Below are positions 1 to 7,920 of a DNA stretch of 64,000 nt, one piece after another. A program made the translations under genes and the position numbers. How positions within the stretch are numbered: the first letter of the stretch is position 1; each line of letters begins with the position of its first letter. Below the pieces are notes generated by a model. That model was not told the origin of the DNA. It did not search any database and was given only the letters and a program-made list of their open reading frames with translations. The stretch spans positions 1 through 64,000 of the forward strand of contig JAEWAF010000135.1 of NCBI GenBank assembly GCA_023391815.1, written 5' to 3'. Origin of the DNA: Pseudomonadota bacterium. Its GTDB lineage: Bacteria; Pseudomonadota; Gammaproteobacteria; Steroidobacterales; Steroidobacteraceae.

Positions 1-20
1 TGCCCGCCCCGAGGCGGGCA
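1..20. repeat. GC-rich hairpin at window edge
   Basis: The first 20 bases form a perfect 8-bp stem (TGCCCGCC / GGCGGGCA) around a CCGA loop. No T-run follows on the plus strand, and the minus-strand continuation is outside the window. It could be a terminator of a gene to the left, but only the hairpin itself is visible. Confidence 0.4.
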
Positions 21-106
21 CGCGGCTGAGCTCACGTCGGGCTGCACAGTGGCCGATGAACACAGAGAAACCAAGAGATCAGATAGTGAGGCACACTGTT
101 TTTCAA

Positions 107-574
107 ATGAAAACTCCGTTCGCTATCTTTCTAGGGATTGCATGTGTGGCCGCGTTGTCGGCCTGTGGCAGTACGAAGGTACTGCAAGATGTGTCGCCTC
201 CGGGTGGGGACAGGGCGCTCGTCTACTTCATCAGGAAGAGCTATCCGCCCTATATTTATCCGGTGCATTTGAATGTGAACGGCAAGGCCTTAGCGACTAT
301 TTCGAACAATGACTTCGTCGCGGTCAACGTACCGATTGGCAAGAACAACGTTTTGGTCGATGTAACGGACGGTAAGCCATTGTCATTCGAGTTGCCGGTG
401 GAACGAGCGGATATCATGTACGTCGTTCTGACTGGTGACGTATCAAAAACAGGGCAAGCGGTTACCGGCTACAACGAGTTTACGGTGTATCTGGATTGGA
501 GTTTGTGGGCCTACCCTGTGAGCCAATCTGAAGCGGAAGCAATTGTTCGCAAGTTTGGGCGACCGCTGAGATGA
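107..574 (+). CDS. Small exported lipoprotein, DUF2846-like
   Basis: A 155-residue protein starting MKTPFAIFLG. It has a short hydrophobic signal segment and the lipobox L-S-A-C-G, so it is predicted to be lipidated at that cysteine and anchored in the envelope. The rest is a compact beta-rich domain with an early RALVYFIR stretch, reminiscent of DUF2846-type lipoproteins; that assignment is by eye. I chose ATG 107 because it puts the signal peptide at the N terminus; an in-frame upstream ATG at 56 would add 17 polar residues before it. It stands alone, with no operon partner. The function is unknown. Confidence 0.7.
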   Translation: MKTPFAIFLGIACVAALSACGSTKVLQDVSPPGGDRALVYFIRKSYPPYIYPVHLNVNGKALATISNNDFVAVNVPIGKNNVLVDVTDGKPLSFELPVERADIMYVVLTGDVSKTGQAVTGYNEFTVYLDWSLWAYPVSQSEAEAIVRKFGRPLR

Positions 575-905
575 CACAACGATTCCTCATCTGTCCAACA
601 AATCCATGCACGGGTGAGCGAATTTCCTTCGGCCCCCTCGATCTGACCAGTGACGCGGCTTACGGTGCGATTGAACTTTTGTTAAGGAAGCAGGCACTGA
701 GTCAGTAGTCGCTAAGTCGTGAGCGAGCCGATCTGACTCGATGAGAACACCATCACGAAGTGTGGTCGAATCGTACACGGTTTCGGCGGATTGAATCCCA
801 CGATGGGCCTTCCCATTGTGTCGATTCGTGCGCGCCGTGCGTGTCGGTTCAATATGCGTTCATGCTTTTCGCAGCGAAGGGTCGCACCTACAGGAGACCG
901 TCATC
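575..905. other. Intergenic stretch without a recognisable gene
   Basis: About 330 bases between the lipoprotein and the EF-hand gene. Short open frames exist on both strands, but none has a ribosome binding site, a recognisable domain or a signal peptide. The right end holds the AGGAGA ribosome binding site (892-897) of the next gene. I see no convincing promoter or RNA. Confidence 0.4.
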
Positions 906-1190
906 ATGCGAAATGTGATTCCCGTATTCGTCGCGAGCGCGCTGGCCGTCTCGGCGGTCGTGGCCACCGGCCAGGAGAAGTCCGGGGAAAACGATCAGGC
1001 GATGTTCAAATCCTTGGACAAGAACGGGGATCAGCGTATCAGCAAGTCGGAAGCAGCGGGCGACAAGATGCTGACGGAGCACTTTTCGATGATCGATACC
1101 GATGGAGATGGCTATATCTCAGAAAGCGAGTACATGGCGCATATGCAGCAGATGAGATCATCGAAGAAGTCGCAGCCCAAGGAGTACTAG
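906..1190 (+). CDS. Exported EF-hand calcium-binding protein
   Basis: A 94-residue protein with a cleavable-looking signal peptide (MRNVIPVFVASALAVSAVVA) followed by two EF-hand loops: DKNGDQRISKSE (about residues 38-49) and DTDGDGYISESE (about 62-73). Both keep the D-x-[DN]-x-D pattern and a terminal acidic residue, so both should bind calcium. The ATG at 906 is preceded by a strong AGGAGA site at 892-897; longer in-frame extensions lack one. It probably acts in the periplasm. It lies 98 bp upstream of a cytochrome c gene on the same strand, but nothing shows a functional link. Confidence 0.8.
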   Translation: MRNVIPVFVASALAVSAVVATGQEKSGENDQAMFKSLDKNGDQRISKSEAAGDKMLTEHFSMIDTDGDGYISESEYMAHMQQMRSSKKSQPKEY

Positions 1191-1288
1191 ACTTCACGGC
1201 GAGCAGGGGATGCATTGCAATCTCGCCTGCGCTCGCGACAGCATCGCGTTTGTTTGCTGCTTTCACGCGGAGATTTCGTGGGGTGGTC

Positions 1289-1684
1289 ATGAGCTCCATC
1301 ATCGATCGAATGCTCGTGCCTGGCGTGGCAGTCTTGCTCACAACCTGGCCCGCGCTGCCCACACTCGCCGCCGAGAGCGATCCGGGCGCCTTCAATAGCA
1401 ATTGTCGGACGTGCCACTCCGTGAAGGAGGGCGACAACCGGCTCGGACCGTCTTTGCACAACGTCTTTGGCGCCAAAGCAGGGTCATCTCCGGGCTACGC
1501 CGGTTATTCGCAGGGTTTGAAAAGCTCCGGCGTGACCTGGGACGAGGCGACGCTGGATAAGTTCATCGAGAATCCGGACCAGGTCATCCCGAACAACAAC
1601 ATGAAACCCTTCAAGGGGGTGAGCGATCCAGTCGTCCGCAAGAAGATCATCGCTTACTTGAAATCGCAGAGCGCGAGCCGTTGA
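1289..1684 (+). CDS. Class I cytochrome c, periplasmic
   Basis: A 131-residue protein with an N-terminal hydrophobic signal, then a single haem-attachment motif CRTCH (residues 39-43) and a downstream N-N-N-M-K-P-F segment whose methionine is the expected sixth haem ligand. The layout (GPSLHNVFG, YS, then MKPF near the C terminus) is that of soluble mitochondrial-type cytochrome c (c2/c550). It carries electrons in the periplasm. The start at 1289 was chosen because it gives a normal signal peptide; 1310 (MLVPG) is also possible. A plausible but unproven electron acceptor for the GMC dehydrogenase encoded about 4-6 kb away. Confidence 0.85.
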   Translation: MSSIIDRMLVPGVAVLLTTWPALPTLAAESDPGAFNSNCRTCHSVKEGDNRLGPSLHNVFGAKAGSSPGYAGYSQGLKSSGVTWDEATLDKFIENPDQVIPNNNMKPFKGVSDPVVRKKIIAYLKSQSASR

Positions 1685-1888
1685 GTTCGTTGCCTCCGGA
1701 ATGGAATGAGACAATGCGCACATGCCTGCCGGCTACGCTGTAAAGACAAGGTGAAAAGCGCGAATCCTGCCGATCATTTGGGAACGCAGGGAGGGATGTG
1801 ACAGCAATCCTTTCCACGGATGACCGGCTGAGGAATGATCAGGGGCTCTGGAGGTACACAGTTCAGTAGAGGCGCCGGACGGCACTGA

Positions 1889-2314
1889 ATGGCGCGAAGA
1901 ACTGCGAAAGCAATGCAACCACCCGCCCATATCCGCAATGTGCCTCATTGGGAGGAACTCTGCAGGAGGGTCCGTGCTCGCGCAGACGATCTCATTGGTG
2001 GCCGAATGAGCGTTATAGAGTGCGCACGTAGTCTTTCGCTGTTGAGGTTATGGACAGGCCTGAAAGACGATGCTGATCTGAACGTCTTCGTCGCGATCGA
2101 TCTTGAGACATGCACACTGCCCGTCGGGAACGTGCGCAACCATTGGGCAAAACACGCCCTTGAAGTTGAGGACGTCAAGATCAGCGCGGCTGAGGAGTTG
2201 CACCGATCGGCCGCATTGGACGCAGCAAGTCGGTTGGTCGATCGCTTCGCCTGGGCGCTAGAAGCAAGGGCGGCCAGACGGCGCAAAGGCCGTGATGATC
2301 TCGTCCGATTGTGA
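1889..2314 (+). CDS. Hypothetical protein, 141 residues
   Basis: I do not recognise a named family with confidence. The product is a soluble, mostly helical protein with a tryptophan-rich start (PHWEELCRR), a central SLLRLWTGLKDD segment and a charged C terminus rich in Arg. There is no signal peptide or membrane segment. Helix composition and the LPVG-VR-W pattern resemble small cytoplasmic proteins often sold as immunity or DUF proteins, but I will not assign one. The start is uncertain: ATG 1889, 1913 or 2006, none with a strong ribosome binding site. Confidence 0.5.
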   Translation: MARRTAKAMQPPAHIRNVPHWEELCRRVRARADDLIGGRMSVIECARSLSLLRLWTGLKDDADLNVFVAIDLETCTLPVGNVRNHWAKHALEVEDVKISAAEELHRSAALDAASRLVDRFAWALEARAARRRKGRDDLVRL

Positions 2315-2513
2315 GAGCCTGAAGTTAAGCGAGACGAAGAAGGTCGTCAGGGACGCGTCATGCGCATGCTGGCAGGGTTGGTATGAATCGCATCTTGCAA
2401 TGGTCGTTCGTTGCGATCGGGTCATCCATGTCCCTGTCATGACGCTCGGGCTGATGTGTTGGTGTTGGCGCTCGCCTGCGGCACGAGGGCAATTGCTTGT
2501 AAGGGACAATCAA

Positions 2514-3020
2514 GTGTTCGAACTCTTCAAAAAGAAGCCGAAATTTCCGCCAGTGCCGGACTGGAAGCCGTCCATCAAGCAATCCATCGATCGAATCGTG
2601 GATCGCTTGCTGTACTACACGGATCGCAAACGTGACTTTGCGGTTTTCGAGCACGGCACCTGTGTAATCTTGCCCGCGAGCCTCGACGATGCGGGGGCAG
2701 AGGCTTTTGCCAAGGAGGTCCTGTCGAAGGTCTTCAATTACCATCCCGATATGACTCCGACGCCGATGGACGATGGCAATATCCTGGTTCGGTACAATCA
2801 CCCGGCTGTCAACGTGGTGCTCAGCGACGTTACGGCGGAACATTGGGCCGAGATAGACAAGAACCATCAGCGGGCGTTGGCGACCAGCGAGGTGCTGATT
2901 ACGCCATTGGGAAGCAATGTTTTCGATGAGTTCGGCAAGAAGGCGCTTTTCGGCAGATGCTTCATGTTCATGGATGCCCAGCGGCCGGTGGTCGTCAGGA
3001 TCGTCCGGCATGCTGCCTGA
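2514..3020 (+). CDS. Conserved hypothetical protein, 168 residues
   Basis: A soluble protein starting at a GTG (VFELFKKKPKFPPVPDW) preceded by an AAGGGA site at 2501-2506. The in-frame reading continues upstream, but without a ribosome binding site. The sequence has no signal peptide and reads like a single compact alpha/beta domain with conserved-looking patches YYTDRKRDFAVF, NYHPDM, DDGNILVRYNHP and FGRCFMFMDAQ. I have the impression that it belongs to a family of proteobacterial proteins of unknown function in this size range. Catalytic residues cannot be identified. Confidence 0.7.
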   Translation: MFELFKKKPKFPPVPDWKPSIKQSIDRIVDRLLYYTDRKRDFAVFEHGTCVILPASLDDAGAEAFAKEVLSKVFNYHPDMTPTPMDDGNILVRYNHPAVNVVLSDVTAEHWAEIDKNHQRALATSEVLITPLGSNVFDEFGKKALFGRCFMFMDAQRPVVVRIVRHAA

Positions 3021-3073
3021 GGAGCGCGGGAAGACTCAGATGATCGGAATCCCCCGTCAATCGAGAGAAGGCC

Positions 3074-3736
3074 ATGACAACGACACGCGTTCGAGTTGAA
3101 GGCTTTACCATCTCGCTCGACGGATATGGAGCGGGTCCGAAGCAGGACATCGGAAATCCGCTCGGCGTGGGCGGAACGGATCTGCACCAGTGGTTATTCC
3201 CGACACGCACGTTGCAACGAACCCTGTTTGGAGCCGACGGCGGCACAACGGGAATCGATGACGACTTCGCTGCGCGGGGCTTCAGGAACGTTGGCGCCTG
3301 GATTCTCGGAAGAAACATGTTCGGACCGATTCGCGGTTCGTGGCCCGACATGAACTGGAAAGGCTGGTGGGGAGACAACCCGCCGTATCACGTACCGACT
3401 TTCATCTTGACTCATCACCCGCGCCCGCCCATCCAAATGGAAGGCGGAACGACATTTTACTTCGTGACGGGCGGTATTCACGAAGCGCTCGAGCGGGCGC
3501 GCGAGGCAGCTAAGGGAATGGATGTGCGTATTGGCGGCGGGCCTCACACTATCCAGCAATATCTTCGTGCGGGGCTCATTGATGAGCTGCATATCGCCAT
3601 CTCGCCGGTCCTGCTCGGCGGGGGAGAGCGGCTGTTCGAGGGAATTGACATGCGCGCTCTGGGATATGAATGCGTTCAGTTCGTAGCGTCGGAGAAAGCC
3701 ACCCATGTTGTACTCCGGCGCCAAGGGGACAGGTAA
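3074..3736 (+). CDS. Dihydrofolate reductase-like (RibD C-terminal family) oxidoreductase
   Basis: A 220-residue protein of the RibD-C / YyaP-like fold. It opens with a beta strand carrying S-LDGYGAGP (about residues 13-21), has an LGRNMFGPI segment (about 78-86) and ends with the family's DELHIAISPVLLGGGERLF motif (about 171-189). Members are NAD(P)H-dependent reductases of pterin- or pyrimidine-like substrates; the real substrate of stand-alone members is generally unknown. It is cytoplasmic. The next gene starts five bases after its stop, so the two are probably co-transcribed. Confidence 0.85.
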   Translation: MTTTRVRVEGFTISLDGYGAGPKQDIGNPLGVGGTDLHQWLFPTRTLQRTLFGADGGTTGIDDDFAARGFRNVGAWILGRNMFGPIRGSWPDMNWKGWWGDNPPYHVPTFILTHHPRPPIQMEGGTTFYFVTGGIHEALERAREAAKGMDVRIGGGPHTIQQYLRAGLIDELHIAISPVLLGGGERLFEGIDMRALGYECVQFVASEKATHVVLRRQGDR

Positions 3737-3740
3737 CCGC

Positions 3741-4115
3741 ATGCGCAGACTCCTTGCGATCTTCATCCTCGCCTCGATCGGCGGGCAGGCTACTGCGGAC
3801 GCCTGTCGCGTTCCGGACGGCACGCCCATACAGTGGGTCGCCGATATTTGTCTGTTCAAGAACGAAACGGATGATGTGACCTTGGAGTCGGTGCAAGCCT
3901 GCATCGCCAACGAAACCGCTCTGCAGACAGACTGCGATATGAACGAGAAGTACAAGGCTGAGTACTGCCGGCTTTTGATCGAGAGTCAGGTGCGCGCCGG
4001 GACGATCGACGATTGTGTGGATGATCGCAGCGTACACGGGCAAACTGTGGCCGTTGAGCCTGGCGACGAGAACGCAGGCCGGGCTGAGATCGACGGCGCT
4101 CGCGCCGAACTCTAG
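3741..4115 (+). CDS. Small secreted cysteine-containing protein
   Basis: A 124-residue product with a signal peptide (MRRLLAIFILASIGGQATA) followed by a mature part with six cysteines (in ADACRV, DICLF, VQACIA, QTDCDM, EYCRL and DDCVD). An even number of cysteines suggests disulfides in the periplasm. ATG 3741 follows the upstream stop by four bases and has a GGGGACAGG site at 3725-3733. It is probably an operon partner of the DHFR-like gene and the VOC gene that begins eight bases downstream. No family recognised. Confidence 0.65.
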   Translation: MRRLLAIFILASIGGQATADACRVPDGTPIQWVADICLFKNETDDVTLESVQACIANETALQTDCDMNEKYKAEYCRLLIESQVRAGTIDDCVDDRSVHGQTVAVEPGDENAGRAEIDGARAEL

Positions 4116-4123
4116 GGGAGAAA

Positions 4124-4516
4124 ATGTTCAATCACATCATGGTCGGTTCGAACGACATCGAGCGCTCGAAGCGCTTCTACGACGCGGTGCTCGGAATCTT
4201 CGGGGCAGGCGAGCCCATACGTAACAAAGCGACCAGTGGCCACACCCGGCTCTTCTACCGGCATAACGGCAGCACCTTCTGTGTCAGCGAGCCGATCAAC
4301 GGTGAAACGGCGACCTTTGCGAACGGCGGCACCATCGGCTTCAAGTGCAGCTCGCCCGAGCAGGTTCGAGAGTTTCATGACGTCGCGGTCGCGAATGGCG
4401 GCAAGTCGATCGAAGAACCGCCGGGGCTGCGCGACAACGGCTTGGGGCCGATGCATCTGGCGTATGTGCGGGACCCTGATGGCCACAAGCTCTGTGCGAT
4501 CTATCGGGTGAAGTAA
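4124..4516 (+). CDS. VOC (glyoxalase/bleomycin-resistance fold) family protein
   Basis: A 130-residue single VOC domain pair: FNHIMVGSNDIERSKRFYDAVLG at the N terminus (first metal-ligand histidine in the FNH motif) and HLAYVRDPDGHKLCAIYR at the C terminus (second histidine). The usual last glutamate ligand (KLE) is replaced by a cysteine-containing KLC, so metal binding may differ from glyoxalase I. The GGGGAG ribosome binding site just upstream supports ATG 4124. Members are lyases, dioxygenases or binding proteins; the substrate is not predictable here. Confidence 0.85.
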   Translation: MFNHIMVGSNDIERSKRFYDAVLGIFGAGEPIRNKATSGHTRLFYRHNGSTFCVSEPINGETATFANGGTIGFKCSSPEQVREFHDVAVANGGKSIEEPPGLRDNGLGPMHLAYVRDPDGHKLCAIYRVK

Positions 4517-4626
4517 AGCGGCGCGCGTTCGAATCAGACCGCATTCAGCATGGCAGGGCCTCCCCGGTCTGCATGAGAGGAGAAGGCCTATCCCTTCGTC
4601 GAAGGCCGAAGGGTAGGCTCGGGAGC

Positions 4627-5454
4627 ATGCGTGCGAAATCACTGTTCGCTGTGGCGTGCCTGGTCGCGCTCGTCGGATGCGCCGGCCTCGGAGCCCGGTT
4701 GGCATCGAAGCCCGGCGAGTACACGGTGACAGTGCAACCGGTGCACGCGCCACATCGCGACATTCACGCCACATACGTTCGCCCCAACCAGAATCGACAT
4801 CCCGGATACCTTGTCATGTTTGTCACGGGCGACGACGGGTGGTTTGGTACGAGCCGCGCGCTGTTCACGCATCTTGCCGATGAGGGTTATACGCTCGCAG
4901 GTTTCAGCGCACCCGAAGCTTTACAGGGCGTCGCCGAATCAGTGCGCGTCAGCACGGCGCGAGCGGCCGAGGGAATGCAGGATCTATTTGCCCAGGCGAG
5001 GCAACATCTCGGCCTGCCGGATTCCACGCCGATCGTCATGGTCGGATTCTCGCGAGGAGCATCCGCCGTCGCGTTCACCGCTGTGCATCCCGACTTGCGG
5101 GATGACCTCAAAGGCGCGGTCGCAATCGCGCTGACTCGCGAGGCGGATTTTCTGCATGCCTCCGAAGCAGAGCGCAGGCTCGGCGTGCAGGTCGACAATC
5201 AGGACCGGATTCAACTGTATGCGGCGTTGAAATTCCTCGGCTCGACCCCGTTCGCCGTGATTCAGTCGACCAACGACTCTTACGTGCCCGCGGCCGAATC
5301 GCGCCAACTGCTCGGTGCGGATACAGCGACCTTGCGCCTCTATCCGGTCGAGTCGGAAGATCACGGCTTCAGCGATGCTCGAGACACGTTGATGCACGAC
5401 CTCGACGACGCCTTGCGCTGGATCGAGCAAGAAGCGCCAGCGCCGAGCACGTAA
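4627..5454 (+). CDS. Lipoprotein alpha/beta-hydrolase, AcvB/VirJ-like
   Basis: A 275-residue lipoprotein: MRAKSLFAVACLVALVGCAG has a basic start, a hydrophobic core and a lipobox (L-V-G-C). The mature part is an alpha/beta hydrolase with an FVTGDDGWFG oxyanion-region motif and the nucleophile elbow G-F-S-R-G. The GDDGW motif and overall order resemble the VirJ/AcvB family of periplasmic proteins, some of which hydrolyse lysyl-phosphatidylglycerol. The acid and base are probably N/D in STNDSYVP and H in SEDHGF. The start at ATG 4627 was chosen over 4573 to place the signal first. Confidence 0.75.
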   Translation: MRAKSLFAVACLVALVGCAGLGARLASKPGEYTVTVQPVHAPHRDIHATYVRPNQNRHPGYLVMFVTGDDGWFGTSRALFTHLADEGYTLAGFSAPEALQGVAESVRVSTARAAEGMQDLFAQARQHLGLPDSTPIVMVGFSRGASAVAFTAVHPDLRDDLKGAVAIALTREADFLHASEAERRLGVQVDNQDRIQLYAALKFLGSTPFAVIQSTNDSYVPAAESRQLLGADTATLRLYPVESEDHGFSDARDTLMHDLDDALRWIEQEAPAPST

Positions 5455-5458
5455 CCAC

Positions 5459-6097
5459 CTAGGCCAGCCCGAGCTTCTTCATCACCTCGAGCGGCGGTCC
5501 CTCGAACGTGGTCATCGCGACGTTGCCAACGTATCGCAGATCCTTCATGCCCACCGGCGTCGTGTAATACCCGCCCGCGGTGAGCGCGCGATAGCGGGCA
5601 AAGAACTTCGCGGGCTGTTCGAACTGAGCGGCCGGCTTTGCCGCGCTGATGTCGTCACAAATGGTGACGCGCTTTTTTTCCGTGAGCGCGGAAAAATTGG
5701 ACTTGAAGCGCCGCTGCGATTCCTGGTCGAGCCACGCGAGTCCTTGAACGATGACCGGCTGGTCGCTCCGATTGTTCGGATACGGCGCGCTGATCCACTC
5801 ATCGATGAAATCGACCACGCCGACTTTCGACGCCGCCGGCGCTTCGCCGTCCGCCGGAATGATGAGGTCACTCAACACCGTCGCCGTCGCGCGCTGGTGT
5901 TCGTTCAACGTCAGTGGCCACAACTCGCCGATTTGATGAATCTTCAGCAGGTTCGGATCCTTGCCGTACCCGCTGCCGCTCTTCGCGGCGTTGCTAGCAA
6001 ACGTTGCCGTCGGCAGCTGCAGAGCCGCGCTGGCGGCGAGCACCCATTTGAGGGCCGTGCGTCGATCGATGCGCATCGAATCGTTCAACGGTTCCAT
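5459..6097 (-). CDS. Gluconate 2-dehydrogenase subunit 3 family protein (Tat-exported small subunit)
   Basis: A 212-residue protein with a twin-arginine signal (DRRTALKWVLAASAALQLP) followed by the small-subunit fold found with FAD-dependent GMC dehydrogenases (gluconate 2-dehydrogenase, glucoside 3-dehydrogenase). ATG 6097 sits two bases after the stop of the GMC gene and is preceded by AAGGAG inside that gene's end, so the pair is translationally coupled. The small subunit is thought to aid folding and Tat export of the signal-less catalytic subunit. Completes a two-subunit periplasmic sugar dehydrogenase. Confidence 0.88.
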   Translation of the reverse strand: MEPLNDSMRIDRRTALKWVLAASAALQLPTATFASNAAKSGSGYGKDPNLLKIHQIGELWPLTLNEHQRATATVLSDLIIPADGEAPAASKVGVVDFIDEWISAPYPNNRSDQPVIVQGLAWLDQESQRRFKSNFSALTEKKRVTICDDISAAKPAAQFEQPAKFFARYRALTAGGYYTTPVGMKDLRYVGNVAMTTFEGPPLEVMKKLGLA

Positions 6098-6098
6098 G

Positions 6099-7880
6099 TC
6101 ACAGCTCCTTCCGCTTCATCGCGGCCAGCATGTAATCGGCGCTGCGCCAGGCGAGCGCCATGATGGTCAGGGTCGGATTCTTATCGGCGTTGGAAGGAAA
6201 CGGCGCGCCGTCGGTGAGGAACAGGTTCTTCACGTCCCAGGTCTGTCCCCATTGATTCACGACCGAAGACTTCGGATCGCTGCCCATGATCGCGCCGCCG
6301 ACTTCGTGAATGATGAAGCCGCCGGGCAGCAGGTCCTGTTTGCCGGTCACTCGGCCGCCCATGTTCTGAATGATTTCGGTGAACGCCTTGTGTGAATGGA
6401 GTGCCTGGCGCTTCTCGTGCTCGGACCACTTCCAGTGAAAGCGCAGCGTGGGAATGCCGTACTGATCTTTCTTTTGCGGGTCGATCTCGCAGTACGAGTC
6501 CTCGTTCGGGATCATCTCGCCCCGACAGACCAGGCTGATGAACGAGCCGTAATAGCGCCGCATGTCCTGCCTGAACTTCTTGCCATAGCCGCCGACGAAG
6601 TTGGCCAGCCCGGCGGTGGAGCCGAAGCTGGGCATGCCGCGGCCCGCGCCGATCTCGATGTGATAGCCGCGCGCGAAGTCCAGCTTGCCGGCCATTTGTT
6701 CTTTGTAGAGCCACCACGGCGCGTACACATGTTCGCCGCCGGCGCCGTCTTCGTTGTGCGCGGGCAGGTCTTCCAATGCAGGAATCTGGCCGGTGACGCT
6801 CGCGCCGACCGTGTCCATCAAATATTTGCCGACCTTGCCGCTGGAGTTCGCGAGTCCTTGCGGGAACTGCGCGGATTTCGAATTCAACAGGATGCGAACG
6901 GACTCGCAGGCGCTCGCTGCGAGGACGATGATGCGTCCCTTCGCACGCATCTCCTTACCCGTGGTTTTGTCGATGAACACCACACCCGTCGCGCGACCGT
7001 CTTTCCCCATCTCGACTTCACGCACCATCGCGTTCGGAAGTATGTCGAGATTGCCCGTCGCCATCGCGGGCGGCAGATGCACCGTCGTGGATTGGTAGTT
7101 CGCTTTGATCGAGCAGCCACGTCCGCACTCGGTCGCCCAGAAGCACGGCGCGCGACTGCGCATGGCGTCCGCGACGATCTGTTGCGCCCGAGGATTGCCG
7201 GGATGAAGCAGAGCGGCGTTGCGCTTGAAGTCCAACTGCTGAGTCAGCACGGCGCGATGGACCGGAATCACCGGCACGCCGGTTTTCTTGGCGTGCTTCT
7301 GAATCAGCGCTTCGCCAGCGCGCGGCTTGGGAGGAGGTAACAAACAACCGGCGGGCGAATCGGGTGTGTTCTCCAGGCCGTTGTTGTCGCCGTAGACGCC
7401 GATGAGCATTTCGACCTTGTCGTAGTACGGCGCGACGTCCTCGTACGAAATCGGCCAGTCGAAGCCGAGCCCGTCGCGAGTCTTCGGTTTGAAATCGTAC
7501 GGCCCGTTGCGTAGTGAGATGCGACCCCAGTGATTGGTGCGGCCGCCGAGCATGCGGGCGCGCCACCACCAGAATGTTTTATCGGCGTCGCTCGAGGCGC
7601 TCGAGTAAGGCTCGCCGGGAATTTGCCAGCCGCCGTCGACGGTCGCGTCGTAGAAGCCGAATTCCTTGTCGAGCGTCGACGTGCCGCGCAATGGCGCCTG
7701 GTCCGGCGTATTGAACATCGGGGTCTCGACTTCGGGCACGTAGTTGCGGCCCGCTTCGAGCATCAGCACTTTCGCGCCGTCCAGGGTGAGCGTGTATGCG
7801 GTCTGTCCGCCCGCGGCGCCGGAGCCCACGACGATGACGTCGTACTCCTTCTGTAACCCTTTGGTATCGATCAGCGGCAT
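6099..7880 (-). CDS. GMC-family FAD-dependent sugar dehydrogenase, catalytic subunit
   Basis: A 593-residue protein. The FAD-binding Rossmann motif GSGAAGG is at residues 19-25, a GRTNHW segment follows around 125, and the C-terminal GMC_oxred_C domain carries HEVGGAIMG, SVVNQWGQTWDVKNLF and NPTLTIMALAWRSADYM. No signal peptide is visible: it should ride out with the Tat-bearing small subunit next door. ATG 7880 is preceded by GGGAGG; an upstream ATG at 7946 overlaps the regulator gene and has no such site. The close relatives I recall are glucoside 3-dehydrogenases, which oxidise the C3 hydroxyl of glucosides. The sugar is an inference from the neighbours. Confidence 0.88.
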   Translation of the reverse strand: MPLIDTKGLQKEYDVIVVGSGAAGGQTAYTLTLDGAKVLMLEAGRNYVPEVETPMFNTPDQAPLRGTSTLDKEFGFYDATVDGGWQIPGEPYSSASSDADKTFWWWRARMLGGRTNHWGRISLRNGPYDFKPKTRDGLGFDWPISYEDVAPYYDKVEMLIGVYGDNNGLENTPDSPAGCLLPPPKPRAGEALIQKHAKKTGVPVIPVHRAVLTQQLDFKRNAALLHPGNPRAQQIVADAMRSRAPCFWATECGRGCSIKANYQSTTVHLPPAMATGNLDILPNAMVREVEMGKDGRATGVVFIDKTTGKEMRAKGRIIVLAASACESVRILLNSKSAQFPQGLANSSGKVGKYLMDTVGASVTGQIPALEDLPAHNEDGAGGEHVYAPWWLYKEQMAGKLDFARGYHIEIGAGRGMPSFGSTAGLANFVGGYGKKFRQDMRRYYGSFISLVCRGEMIPNEDSYCEIDPQKKDQYGIPTLRFHWKWSEHEKRQALHSHKAFTEIIQNMGGRVTGKQDLLPGGFIIHEVGGAIMGSDPKSSVVNQWGQTWDVKNLFLTDGAPFPSNADKNPTLTIMALAWRSADYMLAAMKRKEL

Positions 7881-7920
7881 GGCCTGCCTCCCTTGGTTAG
7901 CCAGGTCGGTCTGGGTCGGT

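Noticed and set aside
587..778. 63-residue minus-strand frame in the first gap
   Set aside because: No signal, domain or ribosome binding site; random frame.
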